From Selaginella moellendorffii (taxonomy: Eukaryota; Streptophyta; Lycopodiopsida; Selaginellales; Selaginellaceae), in NCBI RefSeq assembly GCF_000143415.4, contig NW_003314325.1, forward strand, positions 928,978 through 992,977: a DNA stretch of 64,000 nt, written 5' to 3'. Of the stretch, positions 41,564 to 51,687 are shown one piece after another. Each line of letters begins with the position of its first letter. The first letter of the stretch is position 1. The notes under the pieces were generated by a model. It had not been told where the DNA came from, did not search any database, and was given only the letters and a program-made list of their open reading frames with translations. The position numbers and the translations under genes were made by a program.

Positions 41564-44173
41564 TTATTGTGCTGTGATGTCTCTGGCCTTGGCCGGCTCC
41601 ATCAGCTTTTGCGCATCCTCAACCCTGCCGAGCTTGATCAAGCTCTCGGAAAGGATCCTAAACGTCTCCGGGTTTGGCACCGCGCCGCTCTTCCTCGTCG
41701 CCTCAAACACCGCATAAGCCTGGTCGATGTTTCCCGTCTTGCAAAGCCCTCCAACGAAGCTCACGCAGCTCACGGGATCCAGCAAGAACTTCTTCTCCCT
41801 CATCTGCTTGTAAACCTCCAGAGCTTCGTCCAGCTTCGTCGCTCGAGACAGTCCCGCGATGAGGATGCGATACGTGCAAGTATCGGCCGCGAGACCTTTG
41901 GTTCCCATCTCCGCGACGAGCTCGTTCGCTCGGCCCAGCTTCCCCAGCTTGCAAAACCCGTCGATGAGCGTGTTGAAAGTCACAATCGTTGGCTGCAAGC
42001 CTGCGCCGCCGGACATCTCCCTGTAGAGCTTTTCGGCCTCGTCCATGCTGCCCCTCTTGCAGTAGCCGGCGATGAGCGAGTTGTAGGCCACCGCGTCCGG
42101 GGGAATGCACGCTTGAGTCATCTTCTCGAAGAGCTCCCTGGCTTGGATCACCTTCTCGGCCCGGCAAAGCCCCGCGATGAGAGTCGTGTAAGTGTACTTG
42201 TTTGGCTTGCATCCGGCCTCGAGCATGCTGCCGAAGACTTCCAAGGCCTTCTCCAGTTCCCCCGTCCGGCACAGCCCGTGGATGAGCGTGCTGAAAGTGA
42301 TCACGTTTGGGACGTAGCCAGCAGCTCGCATCGCCTCGAAGAGCTTGCAGCCTTCTTCCACCCTTCTGGCTTTGCATACCGCGTCGAGCAGCGTGTTGTA
42401 AGTCACCACGTCCGGNNNNNNNNNNNNNNNNNNNNNNNNNNNNNNNNNNNNNNNNNNNNNNNNNNNNNNNNNNNNNNNNNNNNNNNNNNNNNNNNNNNNN
42501 NNNNNNNNNNNNNNNACGGGGACGTTTGGTTGGCAGCCGTGCTTGGGCATCTGCTTGAAGCGTTCCGAGGCATCTTTCACCTTCCCCGCTTGGCAGAGGC
42601 CGAGTATAAGCTCGTAGAACATAAGTCTGTCCGGGTGGTGGCCGCCTCGAATCATCTCGTCGAACAGGCTGCTTGCGTGGTCGACTCTCCGTGCCTTGGC
42701 TAGCGCTCGAACGAGGCTCGAGTACGCCTGCATGGACGGCGTCTGTCCTCTCATCACCATCTCGGACAGGATCTTCAAGGACTCGTCAAGCTTGCCGATC
42801 TTTGCGAGGCCGTGGATGAGAATGTGGTACGAGACGTTGTCCGGCTTGTATCCGCTTTCCACCATATGTTGGTATACTTCTCTCGCCTTCTCCATGTTGT
42901 TGGACCTCGCAAAGCCTTGCATGACGCCGTTGAAGGCAAACACGTCGGGGTTACACCCGGCTGCCATCATCTCTTCCAAAACTTTGTAGCTCTCCTCGGG
43001 CTTTGCCTCCTTCACCAGGCTCTTGATGATGGAGCTGTAAGTAAAGACGTTGGCCGCGATGTTCTTGTCTCTCATCTCGGACAAAAGCTTCCTGGCTCCT
43101 TCGGTGTTCCCCGAGCTGCAAAGCCCGGATATGAGAGTGTTGTAAGTCCATCTATCCGGCTCCACTCTCTTCTCGCGTTTCATACTCTGGAACAGATCGA
43201 GAGCCTTTCCAAACTCACCAGCGTTGCAGCGGCTGTTGATGAGGACGTTGTAAGTCACGAGTGACGGTACGCAAGACTCGCTCTTCATCGTCTCGAAGAC
43301 TTCCAGTGCCTGTGCCAGCATCCCCGCTTTAGCCAAGCTTTGCACGACGAAGTCATAAGCGTCACCACCTATAGCACACTTGGCCTTGCTCATTCTTTTC
43401 AAGATCTCGTAGACGCGAACTCCCTTTCCGGCTTTCCCAAACGCTGCAACGACGGCAGACCAAGTCTTGGACTCCACGGCCACCTTTTGGGATCCCAGGC
43501 AGTCTAGCACGCTCTCGATCTCTGCGAGACGCTCCTCCGGCTTCGCTGCGAGGAGCTGGATCAAACTCTCCAGCGTCGTCGAGGATCGAGGAGCAAAGTT
43601 GGATGCTACCATCGTCTTGAACGCGTCCAAGGCCTTGTCCGTGGAGTTCGTCGCGACGAGAATCTCGAGAAGAACGTTGTGGACGTCCTTCTCAGCCATG
43701 AAACCATTCTTTGCCGCGATCATGGCCTCGCAAGCCGGTATCAAAAGCTTGGATCGACCATCTCTCACCAAGCTGTGAAGAACGAGCTTGAAAGTTTCCT
43801 CGTCCACGTCCAAGAAGCCCGGGCCGCGCTGCTGGATCTGCTGAACGAGCTGGTTCACGACTCTCTTCTGGGCATCGAGGGAGACGCTGGAATGAGAGTA
43901 ACCGCGCTGGCCTTCCACCCAGCTCAAGAACTTGAGCGCTACTCGGCGATCTTTGATGGATTTCACGACCTCCACGGCATGCTGGGGCTCTACAAGGCCA
44001 GCATTTAGACCCTCGAGCCTCTTCGCCGTGTCGGGCGTCCATCCCCCACTGAGAACGCGGCCGATCGTCTCAACCACGTCGATCTTCTTGGAAATCTTGG
44101 CCCTTGTGCTCGCGAATCGCGACTGGAAATTCCTGGAGCTGCTACTTACCTGATTGTAGCACGAGCGTAACAT
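41564..44173 (-). CDS. P-class pentatricopeptide repeat protein, interrupted by an assembly gap
   Basis: Intron-free frame of about 869 residues including 34 unknown ones. The N terminus (MLRSCYNQVSSSSRNF, Arg/Ser-rich, few acids) looks like a mitochondrial presequence. From about residue 280 to the end there are regular 35-residue P-type motifs such as PDVVTYNTLLDAVCKARRVE. P-class proteins bind organellar RNA and protect ends or promote splicing and translation. A run of 100 N (42416-42515) lies inside the repeat array, so the exact length is unknown. The start codon is 102 bp from that of the divergent PPR gene on the plus strand. Confidence 0.9.
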   Translation of the reverse strand: MLRSCYNQVSSSSRNFQSRFASTRAKISKKIDVVETIGRVLSGGWTPDTAKRLEGLNAGLVEPQHAVEVVKSIKDRRVALKFLSWVEGQRGYSHSSVSLDAQKRVVNQLVQQIQQRGPGFLDVDEETFKLVLHSLVRDGRSKLLIPACEAMIAAKNGFMAEKDVHNVLLEILVATNSTDKALDAFKTMVASNFAPRSSTTLESLIQLLAAKPEERLAEIESVLDCLGSQKVAVESKTWSAVVAAFGKAGKGVRVYEILKRMSKAKCAIGGDAYDFVVQSLAKAGMLAQALEVFETMKSESCVPSLVTYNVLINSRCNAGEFGKALDLFQSMKREKRVEPDRWTYNTLISGLCSSGNTEGARKLLSEMRDKNIAANVFTYSSIIKSLVKEAKPEESYKVLEEMMAAGCNPDVFAFNGVMQGFARSNNMEKAREVYQHMVESGYKPDNVSYHILIHGLAKIGKLDESLKILSEMVMRGQTPSMQAYSSLVRALAKARRVDHASSLFDEMIRGGHHPDRLMFYELILGLCQAGKVKDASERFKQMPKHGCQPNVPXXXXXXXXXXXXXXXXXXXXXXXXXXXXXXXXXXPDVVTYNTLLDAVCKARRVEEGCKLFEAMRAAGYVPNVITFSTLIHGLCRTGELEKALEVFGSMLEAGCKPNKYTYTTLIAGLCRAEKVIQARELFEKMTQACIPPDAVAYNSLIAGYCKRGSMDEAEKLYREMSGGAGLQPTIVTFNTLIDGFCKLGKLGRANELVAEMGTKGLAADTCTYRILIAGLSRATKLDEALEVYKQMREKKFLLDPVSCVSFVGGLCKTGNIDQAYAVFEATRKSGAVPNPETFRILSESLIKLGRVEDAQKLMEPAKARDITAQ
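42416..42515. other. Assembly gap (100 N)
   Basis: Exactly 100 unresolved bases, a customary placeholder length, inside tandem PPR motifs where assembly collapse is likely. Confidence 0.98.
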
Positions 44174-44275
44174 CGCTCGCCATCGTCATCGCGGCCTCAT
44201 CTCTCTACCCTAGCAAAACTAAATTCGTAGGGTTCTTCGCGACCATGAGCTGGGCACTTCTTCAAGAAATCTGTG

Positions 44276-46444
44276 ATGCCTGTCCAAATTCCATCCAAGA
44301 GAGCCCCTTCACACGATGATCTAGCTCGCCTTCTCCAATCGTGCACGGATCTTGAGCGCGCGAAGCGTATCCACAGCCGGATTCACGACTCGATCGCTCA
44401 CGGGAGTGGCATCATTCTCGCAAATCTCTGCGTTGCCATGTACGCGCGATGTGGCAGCATTGTCGATGCTAGAGCTACATTCGATTCCATCAAGAACCCT
44501 AATGTTTTCTCCTGGAACATTATCCTTGCAGCATATGCCCGGGCAGGGCATCTGGATCAAGCCCAGCGTTTATTCCATGCTATGCCCTTTTGGCAGCGTG
44601 ACGTGGTAACATGGACGACCATGATTGCTGCGTACGCTCAGAACCAACGGCTCGATGAGGCCCAAGCTCTCTTTCTCTCCACTCCCGAGCACAACGCTGT
44701 CTCCTGGAATGCTATGATCCAAGCATATGCTGCTTGCGGATATCTTTCCAAAGCAAAAGCTTGCTTTAATACTATGCCGGCTACTGATATTGTTTCCTGG
44801 AATATACTTTTATCTGCTTACGCCGAAAGCATGTTACTCGAGGAAGTAACTTTACTTTTTAACTCAATGCCTCAATGGGATCTTGTGTCCTGGAATACGT
44901 TCCTTGCAGCAAATGCCCATTCTGGGCATCTGTATTATGCAAAGCGCATATTCGATGAGATGCCCGAGCATGGCTCTTGCTCGCGCAGCGTCATGATCTA
45001 CGCCTACGTTCACGCTGGATCCGTAGAGGACGCCACGAAAAACGTACCTCTCGGGGAAGACGATGTGGCATCTGGCAACGCGATTATCAGTGGGTGGTCA
45101 CAGGCGGGAGATGTCCAACGAGCAAAGCTGGCGTTCGATTCCATGGGCCGCCGGGACCTAGTGACGTGGAATGCCCTCCTCGCCACGTACGCACACAATG
45201 GGATGTTAGTAGCAGCGGCTGCTACGCTGGACAAGATGCCCGAGAGTGACGTGGTGACGTGGATCACCATGATCTCTGCCTACTCACACCACGGCCACGT
45301 AGAGGAAGCCGAGAGGGTGTTCGCATCAGCACCTGGCGGTAACATGATGACGTGGAATGCCATGCTGTCGGCGTATGCCCACAACGGGTGTGCCGCGTCA
45401 GCGGAGTCCTTGTTCCGTACGATGCCACGTCGGGACAGAGTGTCGTGCAATACGATGATCGCTACGTTTTCACAGGCGGGAAAGCTGGGAAAATCCGAGG
45501 AGGTGTTCTTTCAGCTCTTGCCGAACGAGGAGAAAGGGATTACTTCTTGGAACGCGATGATCGAGGCATATGCCCGTAATGGCCATCTTGGAGACGCTCG
45601 AAAGCTCTTGGAGCTCATGCCCGAGTGGAACGCGGTAACCTGGACGACAATGCTTGGGGTTTTTGCCGATGCTGGCCTTGTAGAAGACGCAAAGTCCTTG
45701 TTTGATCTAGCACCAGAGAAGGATTGCGTGTGCTGCAATGCTATGATCCAAGCGTTTGTTGTAACTGGGCTCTTGGAAGAAGCGGAAGCAATGGTTTCGA
45801 GTCTTCCTTATGCCACCATATATGTTTGGTCAACGATGGTGGGAGCTTATGCAAACAGTGTAAAACTCCAGGAAGCCGAGGCTATGTTCTTTGCTATGCC
45901 AGAACGGAATGTTACGTGCTGGAACGTTTTGATAACAGCATATGCCACGAATGGGCAATTAGAAACATCGAGAAATGTCTTTGATCGCATGCCAGAGAGA
46001 GACGTAGTTTCATGGTCGACGTTAGTCTCCTCGTTTGCTCACGGAGGACATCACCGCGAAGACTCCATGGGTATCTTCCGGGATATGGAATTGGAGGGCG
46101 ATTGCGCTCCAGATGCCATATTCTTCTTGAGCATATTGAATGCTTCTAGGCAGCAGGGATTAGTGGATCAAGCATCACATTTTTTCACGTTGATGAGTGC
46201 CGAGCATGGGATTTTGCCATGGCAAGAACACTACAATGCGATGGTGGACACTTTGGGACGAGCGGGGAGAATAGCAGCAGCGGAAGAGCTCATAAACAAC
46301 ATGCCATTTGAGTCCCAAGTGGCTACGTGGGGATCGCTCCTCACATCTTGCAAGCGTTTTAGTGACAGATCCAAGAGGGCATCTTTGGCTTCCAAGAATA
46401 TACTTGAAATGGATCCCACAAATTGTGCCCCGTACCTTTTATAG
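44276..46444 (+). CDS. PLS-class pentatricopeptide repeat protein
   Basis: Intron-free frame of 722 residues from the ATG at 44276. It has a long run of short, regular motifs (AMIQAYA..G.L..A...F..MP..D.VSWN), so the array is mostly of S type, about 31 residues per repeat. The end (HYNAMVDTLGRAG, MPFESQVATWGSL, then MDPTN) is the start of an E domain that stops early; there is no DYW deaminase domain. It presumably binds plastid or mitochondrial RNA, but no obvious transit peptide is seen in the first 15 residues (MPVQIPSKRAPSHDD). It shares a 102-bp intergenic region with the P-class PPR gene. Confidence 0.9.
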   Translation: MPVQIPSKRAPSHDDLARLLQSCTDLERAKRIHSRIHDSIAHGSGIILANLCVAMYARCGSIVDARATFDSIKNPNVFSWNIILAAYARAGHLDQAQRLFHAMPFWQRDVVTWTTMIAAYAQNQRLDEAQALFLSTPEHNAVSWNAMIQAYAACGYLSKAKACFNTMPATDIVSWNILLSAYAESMLLEEVTLLFNSMPQWDLVSWNTFLAANAHSGHLYYAKRIFDEMPEHGSCSRSVMIYAYVHAGSVEDATKNVPLGEDDVASGNAIISGWSQAGDVQRAKLAFDSMGRRDLVTWNALLATYAHNGMLVAAAATLDKMPESDVVTWITMISAYSHHGHVEEAERVFASAPGGNMMTWNAMLSAYAHNGCAASAESLFRTMPRRDRVSCNTMIATFSQAGKLGKSEEVFFQLLPNEEKGITSWNAMIEAYARNGHLGDARKLLELMPEWNAVTWTTMLGVFADAGLVEDAKSLFDLAPEKDCVCCNAMIQAFVVTGLLEEAEAMVSSLPYATIYVWSTMVGAYANSVKLQEAEAMFFAMPERNVTCWNVLITAYATNGQLETSRNVFDRMPERDVVSWSTLVSSFAHGGHHREDSMGIFRDMELEGDCAPDAIFFLSILNASRQQGLVDQASHFFTLMSAEHGILPWQEHYNAMVDTLGRAGRIAAAEELINNMPFESQVATWGSLLTSCKRFSDRSKRASLASKNILEMDPTNCAPYLL

Positions 46445-49400
46445 CATTTGAGTATAATTAAAATGTTTTCGGTACATTTTTAACTTAAATTTAGGTCAAG
46501 TAAAAATTTGTCCCTAAAAAGATATGTCTTAAAAGAAAAAGTTATCACCTTAACTTAAGTATTTTTTAATGTGCTACACAATATGAACAAAGGATTTAAG
46601 TTTGAGTGAATCATTTTTAAAACACCTTGTATATTGCTAATATTTTTAAATTTTGTACTTAAACCCTAATAATGAATTATAAAGTTGTTAGGCTATAGTG
46701 ATAAGTTAAAATGTTATTAATATTAATTGAGGATTACTTGAATTAAAAAAATCATATATATATATATATAAGATAATGGTAAATAAATATGTTTTAACAG
46801 AAAAAAAGATTATATTCTCTAGTATCCCTACCACCTGACTACTTGAATACTTAAATTAATTTTTAGTAAATTACCTTTAATATTTTTTTGAGCTTTAAAT
46901 GAATACATTATGTATTTGTATTGTTTTTGTAATTTATATATGAATCTATTGTATATTTTAGTTACAAAACTACATGTGAGTGATCTCTAAATGGACAGTT
47001 TGTCATGTTCGATTCACGCATTGCAACTGAATCTTCCTTGGCTTGATCATCATATTTTTCAATTGTGAAAAGAAAGCAGTTAGAAGAGACTAAAATATTT
47101 GGAGGATTTGTCAATAAGCTCTCTTGATTGGATTATTTCAAAACTAAATTGAAGGTTAAAGTAGTTTAAATAGTAAAAATTTATTAAAATTTTTGTGGTA
47201 GAATTTTTTTAAAAAGTTTAATAATAATTTGGAATCAAATGGTAAAAATTTTAAAGGATGGATAGAATATTATTATTGCTAACAAGTATATTATTAAATA
47301 CATGTAAAACTCAAAAATTAATTTTATATCTATAAAGTAAAATTCATTATGAATCCAAAATTTTAAAAAAATTGATTGAGTTTCAAGATGTTTATGAGGC
47401 TTATAAACATCTTAAAACTCAATAATTATTTTTTAAGTTTGCATATATACAACTTTAAATCATGGAAAAAATATGTATTAATCATTATGCTTTATATATC
47501 TTAGCATAAAAATAGCATAACAAAATAATATTTATGAAAATTAAGAATGCATAATACACATATTATTTCTTCTAAAATGCTTTTAAAATATATTAAGTTG
47601 AAGAAAAACATTTTATCCTTGTACTTTTGAGTGTAATAAGTTATTTGGAAATAAATGATAATATAAATTATTATGTAAAATTTTAAATTTGAAATGGGAA
47701 AAAAGCAACAAGCTGAAATGAGTTGTAAATAATGGAATTGGATTAGATTAAAAGGTTCTTGCAAGTAATAGTCAATAAGAACTCTTATTCCTAAGATTTT
47801 GATATTTAAAATTTACTTTGAACAAAAGAATAATATTTTAATTTTTACTTTCTATGTACTCAGATTTTTGGATAGAGCCAAATATTACTTAGTTTAAGTA
47901 TTTCTAATTACTATATTGCTACCATTTTTTTTGGAGCATTTTAAACTTGTAGTGAAAGAACACTTCTAGTATGTAAAAATTACACTTTGTCAAATACCCT
48001 CTTGTACTTTTTTTAGTGTTATTTAAATTATGTTTTATTTTTCAATTTAGCTGCTTATTTATTTCTTTTTCCTGATGCCTTGGCTTGCTTTGCTTTCTCT
48101 TTTGTCTCCAAACATAAAATATACTTGTCATTGGTGAGAGATGCCCCATAAGGTATCAAGACAAATTGTTATCACACATGAATTTGTGATTAATGCATGA
48201 CAAATATCATCAAATGTAAAGCTATTGGTGGTGGATCTTCTCTTCCAATGCTTAAGTTCTCAATATCTTCTCCCAAGCCCATGGCAAGAAGAAATATCCC
48301 CAAGATGTCATTCCTACTATTGAGATTTGCATACAAACAAATAAAAAAAGATGAGAGCTCTTTTTTGGTACATGATTGAAATTGTCTTTCACATTTCCAA
48401 GGATCCATTGATGTTAGATGCATAGGATATTATCTAGTCTTCTTGAATCCAACTACAAAGTTTTTTGGTAACATGGCCTCATCCATAGGCATTTCAATTA
48501 GCACTTTTGTAGGAGTAAAAGAAGAATTGCAATGGGAGATTCAGATGGGATTGTTTCAAGTAAAAAGCATAAGTGTGATTTGTAGGCTTCACATCAAGTG
48601 TCCCAACATTTTCACAAGCTTATATAATACCTTCAAGAGACAAGGTGAGTTTGTCGCCTTTTGTATCATCTCCTTAACTAAGCTCTGGTGGCTTGTTAGA
48701 ATTTTGATCTTGATTGTTTGTTTTGTTTATGTTAAAATCTCAAGTTTGGTATTTAAATTTCTTAAATTGTTCTACTTCATGCTTGTGATTCCTTTCAATG
48801 TTGGATTTTTGAGTTTTAAAGTTGTAATTCTTGAATGGGTGAGTTTCAAGATTATAATTTTCACTTCTTAGATCATTATTTAAAATGGCCATGCCTTTAA
48901 TCCAAGATTGCCACATCAGTTGCCTATGATTATATTTATACATTGAAGTTTTATTATTATTTCACAAAGAGTGAAATTCAAGATTTCTTTAGTGTACAAT
49001 AGCTGGTGCCCCAAAACTTTCCACGGCAGACTTTTCCTTGGACAAGTGAGGTTTGTGGGGCGTTAGTGAAGCAGATCTGGAGCCTCTAGCGGCACCACAA
49101 GATGAACATGCACGATGGGTAAAGCTTTTGAAAAACTTTTCCAGGCTACTATTGTTGCAATGTTTCACGTTGCACAAAGGCCTATGATGTCTAGGCAACC
49201 TTGAAGGCCACCTACAAACAGCAAGCTCTAGCCAACATGGTGTATACTTAATTTAAGTGACTATGGTGACCATGGACATTGAAAAATTCCCCCAAAGATC
49301 ACTTGACAAAAAACAAGATGGATATGTATGTGGAAAAGAAAGAGCGGGGCAAAATTCATTCAAGAATCTAACCTCAAAAAAAGTATATGAAAGCGTGTGA

Positions 49401-49551
49401 GGATTTCTGTAAAAATTGTGAGAACTGGGTGGAGCTATGACATTTGTCCCAGCTATGGCGCCCTTGGCGGGAAATTTTAACAAACCCTTTGAGCATATTG
49501 GAATATCCGCTTTTATGAAGTCCTTTGCATGGTTAAAAGGTTAGGGCATTC
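46445..49551. other. AT-rich intergenic region
   Basis: No gene is recognised. It contains a (TA)n tract near 46756-46772 and an AT-rich repeat block (about 46905-47560) that recurs after the next gene. Open frames at 48190-48423 and 48443-48871 have no recognisable similarity. Confidence 0.6.
46905..47560. repeat. AT-rich repeat, left copy
   Basis: Aligns in the same orientation with about 51070-51540. Shared phrases include GGAATCAAATGGT, ATGGATAGAATATTA versus ATGGATGGAATATTA, ATTGCTAACA, CATTATGAATCC and ATATATCTTAGCATA. The two copies bracket the P-loop NTPase gene. Confidence 0.7.
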
Positions 49552-50919
49552 ATGGAGAGAGCAGAGGCTGCGAGGAAACGGCGGCGCGTAGCCGGGTATG
49601 ATACAGGGGAATCCTGGCAGCAGATCAAGGCGCTAAATTGCAAGGATCTGGTCAAGCCCAACCAGGTGACCATTGTTCCTTACATGGACGCTCGTAATCG
49701 AGGCTCTTTTCTTTTCGTGGGGTCACCGGACATGGATGAATTGCTGTGGCACTGCCTGTCTCTCGAACCCGGGCAAGAGCTTGTTGTTGTCGGTCCCAAG
49801 GGCACCGGCAAAAGCTGCCGGTTAAGGGCAATGGCTGCCGCGCTCTATGCGCGTGGCCCGGAGAAGAGTGTGATCGTTTGCGTGTGGAACTTGGAGAGTG
49901 CCAGCTCGCCGGCTGTGTTGCTGCGACGGCTGCTTGATGGGCTACGCTTTGCATACTCGGGCGCGGACGAGCACAAGCCGGTTCTCGAGGCTCTCGAGGC
50001 TCTTTGGAGGATGGGCGTGAGCGTAGCGAGGCTTCAAGAGTTTCTCAGGGAGAGGGCAGCCGCTGGTGACGATTTTACATTCGTTGCTGACGGTGCCGAG
50101 GCTCTGGATACTCGCGATTACAGTGGCACCAAAAAAGTGGGCTCTAAGGAGCTGAAAGATACCTTGTTGACGCTCGAAGCCATCGTTTCTCCCTACAAAA
50201 TCGTGTGGGGCGCGTCCCCGGAAGCGCGCCAGGCAGAGGCCGCCGACTCGGAGCGAGTAGCGATCTATTGTGTCGGAGGTTTTACCAAGGTTTGGTCGTT
50301 TCTATACTTCTCGTGCTCGCCAACTAAATCCCGGCTGCAGGAACAAAGGGAAGTCTTTCTTCTTCACTCCGTGCTGGGAGCCGTCGTAGCTGGTGATGTG
50401 CAGCGGACCAAGGACATGGATTTCTTCGCTGGTTTCCATCCCCAGTTTCTGGATGAGCTGGATGGGGCTTGCATGGAGATAGCTCGGATCAAGCAGGCAG
50501 GCGGACGCAAATCAAGGCTTTTGTGGGGGGACACCGTGAGACTTGCTCCACCGGTTGAGCTGGAGCCACATGAAGTCTCTTTACTTTTGAAAGACGAGGA
50601 AGATTGGCAGAGGGTGCTCCTGGAGTTTATCAACGGACGAACAATGTCTTTCGTCCGCAGATCAGTCCAGCAAGTCGTGCGAATGTTGGACAATGCAGAA
50701 GCTATATGCAACTTCCACGGGAAAGCGCAAACGATCGATAAGGATCCAAGGTACTCTGTATCAGAGCACGAGTTCTGCTCGTGTTTCGTGGAGCAGATCT
50801 ACATGGAGGAGTTTCGAAAGGCCCAAAGCTGTCCTCAGCAGGAGCATGCAGCATGGTGGAATATATTAAGAGGTAATGACTGGCAAGCAAGACTAAAAGG
50901 CAAGAACTCCAGTGCATGA
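49552..50919 (+). CDS. P-loop NTPase, possibly of the Crinkler/RHS-like group
   Basis: The frame is open throughout (455 residues), but 50290-50340 has GT and AG borders, is 51 bp long and in frame. Removing it restores a smoother text (GGFTKEQREVF), so the protein is probably 438 residues (49552-50289 joined to 50341-50919). A Walker A motif GPKGTGKS lies near residues 83-90, and FTFVADGAEALD near 174-185 resembles the FxxDxxNALD signature of the NTPase module in Crinkler/RHS proteins. Expected is an STAND-like or RHS-type NTPase; its role here is unknown. A basic N terminus (RKRRR) could be a nuclear signal. No partner domain is seen. The family assignment is tentative. Confidence 0.55.
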   Translation: MERAEAARKRRRVAGYDTGESWQQIKALNCKDLVKPNQVTIVPYMDARNRGSFLFVGSPDMDELLWHCLSLEPGQELVVVGPKGTGKSCRLRAMAAALYARGPEKSVIVCVWNLESASSPAVLLRRLLDGLRFAYSGADEHKPVLEALEALWRMGVSVARLQEFLRERAAAGDDFTFVADGAEALDTRDYSGTKKVGSKELKDTLLTLEAIVSPYKIVWGASPEARQAEAADSERVAIYCVGGFTKVWSFLYFSCSPTKSRLQEQREVFLLHSVLGAVVAGDVQRTKDMDFFAGFHPQFLDELDGACMEIARIKQAGGRKSRLLWGDTVRLAPPVELEPHEVSLLLKDEEDWQRVLLEFINGRTMSFVRRSVQQVVRMLDNAEAICNFHGKAQTIDKDPRYSVSEHEFCSCFVEQIYMEEFRKAQSCPQQEHAAWWNILRGNDWQARLKGKNSSA

Positions 50920-51687
50920 TGGAGGAACGCATTCGCTAGCAGAGCTTTTCAAGCTTGCTGCCAACTTTGGTATTTTGGAATAAATAAATCTTAAATACTC
51001 AATTATGCTATAGAGGAGCTCTCAGAGTGCAATAATATAATGAAACAAGAACCCGAATTTGAACAATATATAAACACTTTATATATTTGTATTATTTTTG
51101 TAAATTATATTTGAAGCTTAAGGATTAAATATGTGAAACTCCATTTGACTTTGAAACCAAATTTGAAGTAATTTAAATAGCAAAAAGTTATTAAGATTTA
51201 TGTGGTAAAAACTTGGAAAAATATTTAGTGATTATTCGGAATCAAATGGTGGAAATTTTAAAAGAATGGATGGAATATTACTTACTATTGCTAACATAAA
51301 ATATGTGTAAAAACTTAAAAATTAAGTTTATGTTTATAAAGGATAAGTCATTATGAATCCTCATAACATCTTAAAACTCAATAAAAAAATTTTAAGTTTA
51401 TGGAGAAAATACACTAATCATTATGTTTTTATATATCTTAGCATAGCAATAACATACTTTCAAAATATTATATGTTAAGTTGAAAATAAATTTTTTTATT
51501 AGTGCATTATAAATTTCAAGAGCATTTATGATAAAAAAAATATTTTTTAAATGCTACTTAGCATTCTTATTATCATTTATTAAAATTAAAAATGTGAAGT
51601 CTAAGTATACAGCATCGTAGCCGTACATTTCTGTATTTCATTTCCATATTCCAATAGAAACCCTAAAACTTGGAGTGTGAGAATGCG
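50920..51687. other. AT-rich intergenic region
   Basis: Contains the right copy of the AT-rich repeat (about 51070-51540) and then the short promoter of the CbiA-BtuF gene. No gene is seen. Confidence 0.6.
51070..51540. repeat. AT-rich repeat, right copy
   Basis: Partner of 46905-47560, same orientation, about 4 kb apart, with several internal deletions relative to the left copy. Confidence 0.7.

Noticed and set aside
41486-42703. 405-codon plus-strand frame spanning the N gap
   Set aside because: Antisense shadow of the P-class PPR gene; it runs through unknown bases and has no recognisable domain.
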